A DNA stretch of 64,000 bases from Bdellovibrionales bacterium (lineage in GTDB: Bacteria; Pseudomonadota; Alphaproteobacteria; UBA9219), in NCBI GenBank assembly GCA_041662785.1, contig JBAZRW010000002.1, positions 124,001 to 188,000 of the forward strand. The letters are read 5' to 3'. The position numbers were made by a program, and so were the translations under genes. Below the pieces are notes generated by a model that saw nothing but the letters and a program-made list of their open reading frames with translations, made no database searches and had not been told where the DNA came from. This document shows, one piece after another, positions 8,379 through 16,945 of this stretch; positions within the stretch are counted from its first letter, which is position 1, and every line of letters starts with the position of its first letter.

Positions 8379-9821
8379 CTATTGGCTTACACGCAAGCTT
8401 GAAAGCGAGTCCGCGATCTGATTAAACACCCCTGCAAGATCGGACGAGGTTGGTGAATTAAAATAGTAATTCTCGGCCGACGCGCAGGCTTTCAGCTTGG
8501 TTTGGATGTTCGTGCCGGGATTCCCAAGCGCGATGGTATAGATATAAATACCAGCAGTTTTCATAGCTGTGCAGACGGTTGACAATTTCGTATCCAAGGT
8601 TGCAGCGGCTACTGCGGTGTTGGTTGTTGTACCAAGTCTTCCATCGCTGAGGTAGCCATAGGCGGTGAAGATAGTGCTGTTCATCGTGTTTTCACCGTCG
8701 GTGAGCAGAATCATGGCTTTGTTCATATGCTTAGTTCCGTAATCAAGCGGCAGGCTGTTGGCAGTCATCTCGCCACCCCACAGACCGCGCCAACGTGGGG
8801 AGAGCATGTTCCATGCCCAAAGCGCGCCTAGATTGGTGTGCGTGTTGCCGTTGGCCACCATGCTGTTTACCGCGTTTAAAATGGTCGTTTTATTTGATGT
8901 CATAGGTGTCATGACCTGTGGGCAATAGGCGTTGGGTCCAAGCGTTGTCGTGAAGGTCGCATAGGTTTTGGGAGTTCCGTCATGGTAACGCGAAGTCACC
9001 CATTTATTCACGGATGTATAAATAAAGGTATTATAGGGAGCGGGTCTGTTATCCGTACTGGGCGAGTAATAAGCCTTATAGGTTTGAATGGTGGGAGGAT
9101 CATCAATCTTGTCTCGGTTGTTCAGCTCACGCGCGTCAACGCAACCCCCCCAGCTTGTTGGCCCCCAGTTCAGGGTCGCAAAGTTGACTTGATCGATCCA
9201 CGACGTGCGCGATGTGCCGATGTTCACGGTTTGAGAAAAGGGGACAAGGCCTATCCACAGGTTAGGCACTGTTGTTTTTGAGCCATAAAGAATATTGACT
9301 AACGATGTGGCGGCCAATTTCAAAGAGGTTAGTTTGGTTCCGGCCATCGAGCCCGTGTTATCAAGCGCTAGAACAAGCTCCAACCCTGATGACGTGCGCG
9401 TGACCTGTGATGTAGCGGATAGGTTCATGCTGGTAATGCCAAAGACGTTCATAAAGGTTGTTGGCATGGTTGTCGAGGCGGCCAGATCGATGATCATATT
9501 GTCGGCGGAGACTTCTGATGTAACGGCTGGCGTTGTTGCGCCCATATAATTTGCCGGAAAGTTGGCCGTCATATATTTGGCCAGCTCTTCATTCAAGTTG
9601 CTGGTGTTCAGGGTCGATCCTGCCGCAAGCCCTGCGGCATCCAGCGAGAAAGAAAGGCGTGATTGGACAAGTTGTAGCCTTGCGATATCGACAGAGGTTC
9701 CCACAAAGCCCATGACGCTCAAGAAGGTCAGCGCCAGCATAGGCAGGGTCATACCCTTTTCATCGCTGGCAAAGCGGCGCAGCGTTGAAGCGGAACAAAG
9801 AAGTGAGCGAAGTGATACCAT
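8379..9821 (-). CDS. TadG-like protein with von Willebrand A domain
   Basis: This 480-residue protein starts with a short basic segment and DEKGMTLPMLALTFL, the TadE/TadG-like leader and transmembrane helix. A von Willebrand A domain follows from about residue 145, with a MIDAS-like LDNTGSM motif near residue 153 and a later LTDGENT motif. TadG-type proteins are membrane-anchored, periplasm-facing components of Tad (Flp) pilus systems. It is the last gene of a minus-strand set with two TadE-like genes upstream. No Tad ATPase, secretin or prepilin gene is in the window, so the machinery must lie elsewhere if it exists. Confidence 0.85.
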   Translation of the reverse strand: MVSLRSLLCSASTLRRFASDEKGMTLPMLALTFLSVMGFVGTSVDIARLQLVQSRLSFSLDAAGLAAGSTLNTSNLNEELAKYMTANFPANYMGATTPAVTSEVSADNMIIDLAASTTMPTTFMNVFGITSMNLSATSQVTRTSSGLELVLALDNTGSMAGTKLTSLKLAATSLVNILYGSKTTVPNLWIGLVPFSQTVNIGTSRTSWIDQVNFATLNWGPTSWGGCVDARELNNRDKIDDPPTIQTYKAYYSPSTDNRPAPYNTFIYTSVNKWVTSRYHDGTPKTYATFTTTLGPNAYCPQVMTPMTSNKTTILNAVNSMVANGNTHTNLGALWAWNMLSPRWRGLWGGEMTANSLPLDYGTKHMNKAMILLTDGENTMNSTIFTAYGYLSDGRLGTTTNTAVAAATLDTKLSTVCTAMKTAGIYIYTIALGNPGTNIQTKLKACASAENYYFNSPTSSDLAGVFNQIADSLSSLRVSQ

Positions 9822-9833
9822 GATCCTTCTCCT

Positions 9834-10418
9834 TTATGTCGGCGGCGTGATAAGGGGACTAAGACGCGGTTTATAGATGGCGACGCGATACAAATCCGCC
9901 GCTTTCAAAATCCCCGCGTTGATAAAAAGAGGCGTAAAGGCATAGTAAACCTCTGTGATAATGACGTTATCATTGTCGTTGAGGGTTAAGCCGTTGGGCA
10001 GAACTGGCGTCGATCCCGCTATGCCCATTTTGCTGACGCGTGCCAACGATCCGCCGCCTGCGTATTGCCAACTTATTTTTGTTGCTAGACCGGCCGGTTT
10101 GTAAACCGAACTGACAATCACGATGCCCTTCACGCCAAAGGGGAACGGTTCCATCAGCTGTCCTGCCGCAAGCATAATATTATTCAAATCGTTGATGGTC
10201 ACCATTTCCGATTGGGTCACGATGTCTGTAACGGAATAGGCGATGCGATCCACGCGCTGTGAAATGATCATCAAAAAGGCCGCATCTGAGCTGCCGAGCA
10301 AAAGGATAATCCAGATCGGTAGCGCCAAGGCAAACTCAATAGCGACCGAGCCTCTCTCCTGTAAGGCCAAGGAGGATCGCTGAAAAAGACGCTTCGCTGT
10401 TTTAATCAGTCGGTTCAT
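9834..10418 (-). CDS. TadE-like pilus assembly protein
   Basis: This 194-residue protein has an N-terminal basic segment followed by ERGSVAIEFALALPIWIILLL, the TadE signature with a conserved Glu and a single transmembrane helix at residues 22-45. The remainder is predicted to be periplasmic. It resembles TadE/TadF pseudopilins, which are processed and act in Tad pilus assembly. It overlaps the upstream TadE gene by 17 bp and lies 12 bp before the tadG-like gene, so the three are probably one operon. The exact TadE versus TadF assignment is uncertain. Confidence 0.85.
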   Translation of the reverse strand: MNRLIKTAKRLFQRSSLALQERGSVAIEFALALPIWIILLLGSSDAAFLMIISQRVDRIAYSVTDIVTQSEMVTINDLNNIMLAAGQLMEPFPFGVKGIVIVSSVYKPAGLATKISWQYAGGGSLARVSKMGIAGSTPVLPNGLTLNDNDNVIITEVYYAFTPLFINAGILKAADLYRVAIYKPRLSPLITPPT

Positions 10419-10923
10419 TGCGCACCACGATACGAGATGTCAAATTGATAACCCTGTTTTCATCCCCGATGAGGTTTCCGATAAGGGGTGTAAACATTGT
10501 CCATGGATAGGTGATGGTATAGACGACGACTTGGCTGGCTGTGCCCAGACTAGATTCCGTGCCTTGCTCCGGCTGGCCAATATCGCTGAGGTCGCCATAG
10601 GATGTCGTTGTGATCGTGATTTTGGCCGGATCAATCAGGGGATCCAAACCGCTGAGGCGCGACAGAAGCGTATCCGTCACTGTTTCAAGTTGTGTTTTAC
10701 CTTCTGCGACGTAGCCCGTCTTACCTGTGCGCGAAGCGTTATAGGTTGCGTTTTCCAACAAGTGATTGGCCAGAAGGACAAGTGACATTTCCGTGATGCC
10801 GACAAGAAGCATAATCAGGACAGGCGATATCAAAGCGAACTCGACGGCCGTAACGCCGCGTTCGCCTTTGGCGCGCTTCGCACGAAGGGATAGTTGCCGA
10901 TACGTTTTTATAAACCGAAACAT
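10402..10923 (-). CDS. TadE family protein
   Basis: This 173-residue protein carries ERGVTAVEFALISPVLIMLL at about residues 21-40, the classic TadE motif with its conserved Glu and a transmembrane helix, followed by a periplasmic domain. It is the first gene of the minus-strand three-gene Tad-like set and overlaps the next gene. Its likely role is a minor pseudopilin in Tad pilus or surface attachment. The start is the ATG at 10921-10923. Confidence 0.88.
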   Translation of the reverse strand: MFRFIKTYRQLSLRAKRAKGERGVTAVEFALISPVLIMLLVGITEMSLVLLANHLLENATYNASRTGKTGYVAEGKTQLETVTDTLLSRLSGLDPLIDPAKITITTTSYGDLSDIGQPEQGTESSLGTASQVVVYTITYPWTMFTPLIGNLIGDENRVINLTSRIVVRNEPTD

Positions 10924-11043
10924 CGTATGCGCCTTTGGTTGCTATCAGAGGAAAACACGCACTTTCCCATTGTTTTATTATGTCACAGTATGCTTGACGT
11001 TCGTTTAAGTTATCGTGACATTTTCGGGATTGTTAACGGGTCT

Positions 11044-11097
11044 CCAACGTCCTGACTCTAGCCCCGAATCAGAGCGTGTGACAAATGAGGATGTTGG
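11044..11097 (+). repeat. imperfect inverted repeat in the leader of the phosphohexomutase gene
   Basis: CCAACGTCCT at 11044-11053 and AGGATGTTGG at 11088-11097 pair over 9 of 10 bases. The 34-nt interval contains a CTCT/AGAG mini-stem. The element lies in the 296-bp A/T-rich gap between the divergent tadE-like and phosphohexomutase genes, 120 bp upstream of the latter. It could be a leader hairpin or an operator. Confidence 0.35.
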
Positions 11098-11219
11098 CGG
11101 AAAAAGTTTAAAAAATACTTCGATTTTCGAATGATTTTTCTTTTTAAGCGCACCCGTGACATTCGGGCGATTGTGCCTTAAACTGCGCTCTTCAAATCCC
11201 TTTACTAAAGGCTTTAGCG

Positions 11220-12617
11220 ATGACCTTTTCCTACACCTTCGATCCCGTTATTATCCGTGAATACGACGTGCGTGGCACGGTCGGCAAGAACTTGGGGCGT
11301 GAGGACGCTTTGGCGCTTGGCCGCGCCTTTGGCACAATGATCCGCCGCGCTGGCGGCAGCAAGATCATGGTGGGCTATGATGGCCGCACCCATTCGCCGA
11401 TGTTTGAAGAGGCCTTAGTCGAAGGTCTGATGTCCACGGGGATGGCGGTCACGCGCGTTGGCCTTGGCCCGACGCCGATGCTCTATTTTGCGACGTACCA
11501 AAATGATGCCGATGCGGGCGTGATGGTGACAGGCTCACACAATCCCCCTGATCAAAACGGGTTTAAGATGCTTATGGCTCCGCGCCTTGTCGGCGGCGGG
11601 CCTATCTATGGCGACAAGATTAAAGCTCTGGCCGAGATTGCAGCCAAGGGCGATTTTGAAGTTGGAGAGGGGACGTCCCAAACGTTGGACGTAAGCGAAG
11701 CGTATATCGAGCGGATGCTGAAAGACTTCCAAGGCACAAAGGGTCTTCATGTCGTTTGGGACAACGGCAACGGTTCAGCGGGCGATGTTCTGGCGCGTCT
11801 TGTTAAGCGTCTTCCCGGTAAGCACACCATTTTGTTTGGCGAAATCGATGGAACCTTTCCCAACCATCACCCCGATCCGACCGTGCCGAAAAACCTTATC
11901 GATTTGCAAAACGCCGTCATCGAGCAGGGTGCGGATATGGGTATAGCGTTCGATGGCGATGCGGACCGCATCGGCGCGGTGGATGGGCAAGGGCGTATCC
12001 TTGCGGGTGATCAATTGGTGGCGATTTATGCGCGGGAAGTGCTGAAAAGCTTCCCGAATGCGACGATTATCGCGGACGTTAAGGCCTCGCAGGTTCTGTT
12101 TGACTCGATTGCCAAGGATGGCGGCAAGCCGCTGATGTGGAAAACGGGCCATTCGCTCATTAAGGTCAAGATGGCGGAAACCAAGTCGCCGTTGGCGGGC
12201 GAGATGAGCGGCCATATCTTCTTTGCCGATAAGTATTACGGCTATGACGATGCGCTTTATTGCGGCGTGCGCCTCATGTCGCTGGTGGAGACGTTTGGGC
12301 AGTCGCTCGCCGCTCTGCGTGACACGCTGCCGACGATGATCAACACGCCGGAGCTTCGTTTTGAGGTTGATGAGGCGCGTAAGTTTGCCGTGGTGGATGA
12401 GGTGAAGGCGAGCCTTGTCGCGGCTAAGGCGAACGTTGATGACACAGACGGCGTGCGCGTTTTGACGGCGGATGGCTGGTGGCTTTTGCGCGCGTCGAAT
12501 ACGCAGGCTGTCCTTGTCGCCCGCGCCGAAGCCAAAGATACGGCGGGGCTGGAGCGGCTTAAGACGCAACTGGTTGAGGCTTTGGCCGCCAGCGGGATTG
12601 CGCCACCAGCGTTCTGA
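11220..12617 (+). CDS. phosphomannomutase/phosphoglucomutase
   Basis: This 465-residue protein belongs to the alpha-D-phosphohexomutase superfamily. The catalytic phosphoserine loop TGSHNPP places Ser at residue 106, the Mg-binding loop DGDADR gives Asp 245, 247 and 249, and the sugar-binding GEMSGH motif follows. The C-terminal domain carries RASNTQ, a phosphate-binding loop. It interconverts hexose 6-phosphate and 1-phosphate (mannose and/or glucose) for GDP-mannose, LPS or exopolysaccharide synthesis in the cytoplasm. AlgC/ManB-type is the closest assignment; glucosamine specificity (GlmM) is less likely given the GEMSGH form and length. Confidence 0.93.
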   Translation: MTFSYTFDPVIIREYDVRGTVGKNLGREDALALGRAFGTMIRRAGGSKIMVGYDGRTHSPMFEEALVEGLMSTGMAVTRVGLGPTPMLYFATYQNDADAGVMVTGSHNPPDQNGFKMLMAPRLVGGGPIYGDKIKALAEIAAKGDFEVGEGTSQTLDVSEAYIERMLKDFQGTKGLHVVWDNGNGSAGDVLARLVKRLPGKHTILFGEIDGTFPNHHPDPTVPKNLIDLQNAVIEQGADMGIAFDGDADRIGAVDGQGRILAGDQLVAIYAREVLKSFPNATIIADVKASQVLFDSIAKDGGKPLMWKTGHSLIKVKMAETKSPLAGEMSGHIFFADKYYGYDDALYCGVRLMSLVETFGQSLAALRDTLPTMINTPELRFEVDEARKFAVVDEVKASLVAAKANVDDTDGVRVLTADGWWLLRASNTQAVLVARAEAKDTAGLERLKTQLVEALAASGIAPPAF

Positions 12618-12667
12618 AAATCTTCTATACCTGAAACGGGTCAAGAGATGGTGTCATTGGGACAAAC

Positions 12668-12762
12668 CAAACGGGATGCCCGCTTTCGCGGGCATGACGG
12701 GTTTTTTGTTTTAAGTTAATCCTATATGCGTCATCCCCGCGAAAGCGGGGATCCCGTTTTCT
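12668..12762. repeat. paired inverted palindromic repeat element (copy 2)
   Basis: Two units face each other with CGTCAT on the inside. The first reads AAACGGGATGCCCGC, then TTTC, then GCGGGCATGACG. The second reads CGTCATCCCCGC, GAAA, GCGGGGATCCCGTTT. The outer ends AAACGGGAT and ATCCCGTTT are mutual reverse complements, so the whole 95-bp element is also an inverted repeat, like a miniature mobile element. Confidence 0.9.
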
Positions 12763-12819
12763 TTTGACTATCTTGCCCAATTATCCCAACTCTTAAAGTG
12801 GAAAGGATATAATGAAGCG

Positions 12820-12960
12820 GGTCGGAGTGGGTGAGGGGATCGGTGAAAAGGAGGCCGTGACCCATCACAGCACGCGAAGGCGACCGTAGTCGCGCCTCCT
12901 TTTACCTTTGAATGCCTAAGGCGAACCCGAGGTCAAAGGATCCGCCTCTCTCTACTCTAG
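12820..12960 (+). ncRNA. candidate structured RNA with three-way junction (6S-like layout possible)
   Basis: The plus strand can fold into a closed three-helix structure. The outer helix pairs 12825-12841 with 12939-12957 (GAGG/CCTC and GGATC/GATCC, then GAGTGGG with CTACTC plus wobbles). Helix A pairs AAAGGAGGC (from 12847) with GCCTCCTTT (to 12902) and encloses GCGAC-CGTA-GTCGC. Helix B pairs CCTTTGA (12905-12911) with TCAAAGG (12933-12939). A TATAAT box at 12808-12813 sits about 7 bp before the putative 5' end. A small hairpin on the 3' strand between two long helices resembles the layout of 6S RNA, but the sequence is not a clear match. I see no classical terminator. Confidence 0.45.
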
Positions 12961-13085
12961 GCAAGGAGAAGGGTAGCGCAGCGGGGCGGGCCAAGTCAAC
13001 CGAATGTTCTTCTTTTGTTCAAAACTATTTCTTCATTTTAAAAGAACGCTTGCGAAACTAATCGATTGAATCTATTGAAATAGAT

Positions 13086-14036
13086 ATGAATGACGTTAAC
13101 GAAAAAAAGCTTGCCAAGCCCTTGGCGTGGATCGACGCGGTTTTGCCCTTTCAGCTAGAAGGCAGTGCTTTGCGAGGCCGTTTTGTGCGCCTTGGCGGGT
13201 CCATCGACACGATTTTGCGCCAACATGATTACCCCTTGCCCGTTGCGCGTCTACTGGCCGAGATGACGGCGCTTGCGGCGGCGTTAGGAACGGCGATGAA
13301 GTATGAGGGCGTCTTTACGATCCAGACCAAGACCGATGGCGCGGTGCGCATGATGGTGGCCGACGTGACCTCGGACGGCGCGGTTCGCGCCTATGCCCAG
13401 TTCGATGAGGCGGCGGTGGCCGAGGCCAGCGCCAAGGAGGGCGGCAGCCTTTTGGGGCGCGGCCATCTGGTGCTGACGCTTGATCAAAAGCTGGGCGAGG
13501 AGCGCTATCAAGGCGTTGTGCAGGTCGAGGGCGATGATCTGACGCAAGCCTTCCAGTTGTATTTTAAGCAGTCCGAGCAAATTCCGACAGGCCTTGTCGT
13601 TGCCGCGCATCGGGATGAGGCGGGCGTTTGGCAGGCGGGTTGCCTTATGATCCAACGCATGCCGCGTGAGGGCGGGCTGGCGGTCATGCCCGCGACGGAT
13701 ACGGCCATTGAGGATGACTGGCTTCGCGCCATGGCGCTTATGCAGACGTGTTCGCCGGATGAGCTGACGGATCCGTCCTTGGCTGCGCCAGACCTGCTTT
13801 TCCGCTTGTTTCATGAGGAAGGCGTGCGCGTTTATGAGCCGTTGGCTCTGCGGCACGAATGCCGTTGCTCGCGTGACAAAATCGCGGGCGTTCTGGAGGG
13901 CATGCCGCCGGATGAGCTAAAGGCGATGGCGCAAGACGAAGGGCACATCGCCGCGACCTGTCAGTTTTGCAGCAAGACCTATCGGTTTGGTGTGGACGAG
14001 TTAGCTGCGCCTGAGCCTGTTCAGCCATCCGCCTAG
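13086..14036 (+). CDS. hslO: redox-regulated chaperone Hsp33
   Basis: This 316-residue protein is Hsp33. The N-terminal two-thirds form the chaperone core, and the C-terminal redox switch has the zinc-binding cysteines in the pattern Cys259-x-Cys261 and Cys292-x-x-Cys295. Under oxidative and heat stress the zinc is released, disulfides form, and the protein holds unfolding proteins in the cytoplasm. The ATG at 13086 gives a normal length for alphaproteobacterial members, with a short polar N-terminal extension. Its 3' end overlaps the convergent cytochrome b561 gene by 36 bp. Confidence 0.96.
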   Translation: MNDVNEKKLAKPLAWIDAVLPFQLEGSALRGRFVRLGGSIDTILRQHDYPLPVARLLAEMTALAAALGTAMKYEGVFTIQTKTDGAVRMMVADVTSDGAVRAYAQFDEAAVAEASAKEGGSLLGRGHLVLTLDQKLGEERYQGVVQVEGDDLTQAFQLYFKQSEQIPTGLVVAAHRDEAGVWQAGCLMIQRMPREGGLAVMPATDTAIEDDWLRAMALMQTCSPDELTDPSLAAPDLLFRLFHEEGVRVYEPLALRHECRCSRDKIAGVLEGMPPDELKAMAQDEGHIAATCQFCSKTYRFGVDELAAPEPVQPSA

Positions 14037-14591
14037 GCAGACTGGCGACATGCGCAAAAGAATATCGTCGCGCTCAAAGAAATGGTGAAGCAAGGCCGCG
14101 CCGGTATGGATGCCGACAAGCAGAACAAGAAGCCCAGCCAGCGATTCATGGCTTTCTTCGATCAGGGTGTAAAAGAAGCCGTCTTTTGCCACAAGATCAA
14201 GAAGGGGGAGGTTGGGAACGGGCCATAGGCCGAAGAGTTGAATGCCGTGGCCGCTCATGGAAACCAGAGCCCATCCTGACAGGGGAATAACAATCAGCAG
14301 CGCATAAAGGCCTCTATGCGTAAGCCTCGCCGCCCAAACTTGCCAGCGGGGCATGGATGCGACGGGCAGCGGTGGCGCATGATGACGATAGAGCCAATAA
14401 AGGCGGAAAAACGTCGCCAAAAGGATCAAAATACCGATGGTTTTGTGTGTGGTGAACAGCGCACGCCGCACGTCAGGCGGCCAGAAATCTTCACCCATGA
14501 CACCGCCCAGAACCAACATGAATCCTATGGCCAATACCGTGCCCCAATGCAGAGTCTTGGCAACGGGATCATAGATTAAAGATTGTGACAT
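14001..14591 (-). CDS. cytochrome b561 family protein
   Basis: This 196-residue membrane protein has four hydrophobic helices and the haem-ligand histidine pattern of bacterial cytochrome b561. His15 is in TLHWG, another His lies in TTHKTIG near residue 49, and HESLAGLLVLLVGIHTG is in helix 4. Family members accept electrons from ubiquinol or superoxide at the inner membrane; the exact donor and acceptor are unknown here. It is encoded opposite hslO and overlaps its 3' end. A paired palindromic repeat lies just upstream of its start. Confidence 0.9.
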   Translation of the reverse strand: MSQSLIYDPVAKTLHWGTVLAIGFMLVLGGVMGEDFWPPDVRRALFTTHKTIGILILLATFFRLYWLYRHHAPPLPVASMPRWQVWAARLTHRGLYALLIVIPLSGWALVSMSGHGIQLFGLWPVPNLPLLDLVAKDGFFYTLIEESHESLAGLLVLLVGIHTGAALLHHFFERDDILLRMSPVCLGGWLNRLRRS

Positions 14592-14645
14592 GGCTTTCCC
14601 TCCTTAGTTTAAAGCAAATTCCATTTGAATAATCTTAACATATCG

Positions 14646-14723
14646 CGTCATGCCCGCGTAAGCGGGCATCCCGTTTGTTTTTTTTTAAAGAAAACGAGAC
14701 TCCCGCTTTCGCGGGAGTGACGG
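14646..14723. repeat. paired inverted palindromic repeat element (copy 3)
   Basis: CGTCATGCCCGC-GTAA-GCGGGCATCCCGTTT is followed 20-odd bp later by CGAGACTCCCGC-TTTC-GCGGGAGTGACGG. The two units face each other with the GTCA end outside. The element lies between the b561 start and the autotransporter stop. Stem bases differ between the two units while pairing is kept. Confidence 0.88.
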
Positions 14724-14746
14724 AATAAAGAATTTACGTCAGGAGC

Positions 14747-16852
14747 TTACCATTTATAGTGCGCGGCGAGGTTAAAGATATTTTCGGAAGAATCGTCGCG
14801 GAAGAAGTCGTGTTCATACTGCGCGGCGAAAGTCCAATCGTTGGCTAGCGCTGCGGTTAGGGAGGGGTTCACGTTGACCCAATCGCGCGATTTCTTGGCG
14901 CCCTTGGTTGTGAAGCTTGAGCCTGCCAGATTGGCGAACTCGGCCTTGATGGTGGATTGGTCGTCGCCAAGCTCGTGATTATAGCCAACGCGCAGAGCGG
15001 GCAGGAACACGCCGCCATTGCTCATCGCATAGGGCATAGAGCCGCCCATGCCAAGGCTTGCGATGGCGGAGAGGTCGCTTGTGCCCTTAACCTTCAGGTT
15101 GAAATTGCCAGCCCCGTCTTCTGTGAAGCTGCCAAAGTCGGCATAAGCAAGTCGCAGGCCAGCATAAGGCCCATATTTCAGGTTCTCGTGCTTGAAGTCA
15201 TAGCCTGTTTCGGCTTTGCCCGTGAATTGGAAGCCGTCGGGGGAGGCCGTGGCTTTGCGTGTTGTGTCATTGCCCGCCAAAATCGTGCGCTGGCTGTCAA
15301 GGCTGTGATACCCCACGCTGATAAAGCCATCCACATAGGCGTTGGTGGCATAATCGGTCGTGCCATAGGCGGACAGCGCCACGCTATCGGCCTGTAGATC
15401 GCCAAGGCTGGCTGTCGTCAAACTGCTGTGGGCATAGGTCAAAGCCAGCCCGACATAGCTATTATCCTGAACGCGGTAGTCCATACCCGCCGTGATCCCC
15501 GCGCGGACGGATTTGGCTTTGGCGCCGTCTGTTTGGAGTTCATCGTGGCCAAAGCCCGCTTGGCCGGAGACAAAAGTTCCCCAACGACGATCAGCATTGA
15601 TGGGGGTGGCCTCAAGCGGCTCTTGCGCCAAAAGGGGAGTCTCATCCGTTTTCGTGGTGGTGGTCAAAGGCGTCAGCGTGGCGTGGCTGTCTTCGTCATC
15701 GGAAAGCCAAAGATAGGTTCCTGCATCGGTTGTTGCCCGAAGGGGGACAAACTGGCTCTTTTGAACAGTGTTGGCCTCTTTTGCCACAGGATCATTGACC
15801 ATCGCGAAATGATTGGTCTGACGGAAGCGCAGCGTCGATGAGGTGGTTTTTGAGACGGGGGCGGCTATGGCTTCGTTATCAGAGGAAAAGTCAAAGAGTG
15901 AAGACGATTGAGCTGGCTCCGGCTTGGCAACGGGCTTATTCGGCGCATCATCGTCTGGGCCATAAATGACGGGGGGCACAGGGGCGGCTTGCGGCGCGGG
16001 AGCCACAGAGTCAGCGGGGATAACGTTATAGTTCACCATGTTGGACAGGGGTTGTCCGGGATAGTTGGCGATAGCCTTTTTGTCTTTTTCGCGCAAAGTC
16101 GGTTGGGTGTAGCGCGGATAAAGGCCTTTGGCCGAGTCAAAGGTATGGCCAGAGCCACCGACTTCTCCGGCCCAATTCACGATATCGCGCCCTGTGCGGT
16201 CGGCTTGGTTCAAAAGGATACGCTGACGAACGCCTTGTGTGTCGCGCGTTGTGGCGTTGGCCGCGCCCGCGCCAATAGAAATCTTGCGCATCATTTCGTC
16301 ATATTGGCGCTCAACCCATGTGCTCGCGGGCTTGGGCGGCTGAGGATCTTGATAAACGGCGGGGTTGTAAAGGCGATAATGGTTGGTCGTGCCGTGGGTT
16401 GAGGTGGCGGCTGGCGTCGGCTCTTTAAGGCGCAAATCGTGCAGCGGTTCGTCAGATTTCTGTAAATCCGTAAAAGGCGCAGGGCGGGTGGCTGCAACAC
16501 GGCGCGTGGCAAGGCGGTTCCCTTCGCGCAAGGAGCGAAGCCGTGACGTGATGGCGCTGTCTGTGCTGGCGGCTAGACCGCTTGCGACGCCTTGCATGTT
16601 ATAGGCCGTTGTCGGCAGCATGGATTGAAGAGAGGCGGCCTCGCCGCCGCCGATAAACAGGCGGTTGTAATCCGTGTCGAGGGTTGATCCACCCGCAGCG
16701 GCGCTTCCATAGGTGTCGAACACTGTGCCGACCGTGGTTTGATCTGGCGTTTGCGCGTAGTCCGCTAGGGAGGTGCTGGCCTGCGCGGTGCAGGGAGCCA
16801 AAGCCCACAAAAAGGCCAGAACGGACAGGGACGAAACGCGGGGGTGAGCCAT
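14747..16852 (-). CDS. autotransporter-domain outer membrane protein
   Basis: This 701-residue protein has a signal peptide at residues 1-26 ending AQA. A long low-complexity region of about 390 residues, rich in Thr, Ala, Pro and Asp, follows. From about residue 420 there is a C-terminal beta-barrel typical of autotransporters, starting RRWGTFVSGQAGFG. It has alternating aromatic strands (AYADFGSF, VGYNHELG, AAQYEHDF) and ends in the aromatic residue Trp (AAHYKW), the outer-membrane assembly signal. The passenger shows no beta-helix repeats or known enzyme motif, so its function is unknown. It stands alone, with a palindromic repeat just downstream. Confidence 0.85.
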   Translation of the reverse strand: MAHPRVSSLSVLAFLWALAPCTAQASTSLADYAQTPDQTTVGTVFDTYGSAAAGGSTLDTDYNRLFIGGGEAASLQSMLPTTAYNMQGVASGLAASTDSAITSRLRSLREGNRLATRRVAATRPAPFTDLQKSDEPLHDLRLKEPTPAATSTHGTTNHYRLYNPAVYQDPQPPKPASTWVERQYDEMMRKISIGAGAANATTRDTQGVRQRILLNQADRTGRDIVNWAGEVGGSGHTFDSAKGLYPRYTQPTLREKDKKAIANYPGQPLSNMVNYNVIPADSVAPAPQAAPVPPVIYGPDDDAPNKPVAKPEPAQSSSLFDFSSDNEAIAAPVSKTTSSTLRFRQTNHFAMVNDPVAKEANTVQKSQFVPLRATTDAGTYLWLSDDEDSHATLTPLTTTTKTDETPLLAQEPLEATPINADRRWGTFVSGQAGFGHDELQTDGAKAKSVRAGITAGMDYRVQDNSYVGLALTYAHSSLTTASLGDLQADSVALSAYGTTDYATNAYVDGFISVGYHSLDSQRTILAGNDTTRKATASPDGFQFTGKAETGYDFKHENLKYGPYAGLRLAYADFGSFTEDGAGNFNLKVKGTSDLSAIASLGMGGSMPYAMSNGGVFLPALRVGYNHELGDDQSTIKAEFANLAGSSFTTKGAKKSRDWVNVNPSLTAALANDWTFAAQYEHDFFRDDSSENIFNLAAHYKW

Positions 16853-16945
16853 AGAAAACCTCGTGCGACACGAAAAAGGGGCGATGAGAAAGAATCCCCT
16901 CGACCCTAAGGTCTTTGCCTCCTCCTGTCCAGCGATTCGAATCGG

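Larger units (their letters stand above)
12618..13085. other. 468-bp region between the phosphohexomutase gene and hslO
   Basis: No credible protein gene lies here. The first part holds a paired palindromic repeat (12668-12762). The second holds a -10-like TATAAT at 12808-12813 and a candidate structured RNA at about 12820-12960. The last 100 bp before hslO are A/T-rich and presumably hold its promoter. Confidence 0.7.

Noticed and set aside
8355..8385. TTAA-N6-TTAA near 8333 as a CtrA site
   Set aside because: The spacing is 6 and it lies at the 3' end of the tadG-like gene next to a terminator.
11005..11019. TTAA-N7-TGAC upstream of the tadE-like gene as a CtrA box
   Set aside because: Only the first half-site matches. 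Tad genes can be CtrA targets, but this match is too weak.
11775..12644. 289-codon open frame antisense to the phosphohexomutase gene
   Set aside because: Arg/His/Gln-rich shadow of a gene with all catalytic motifs in the other direction.
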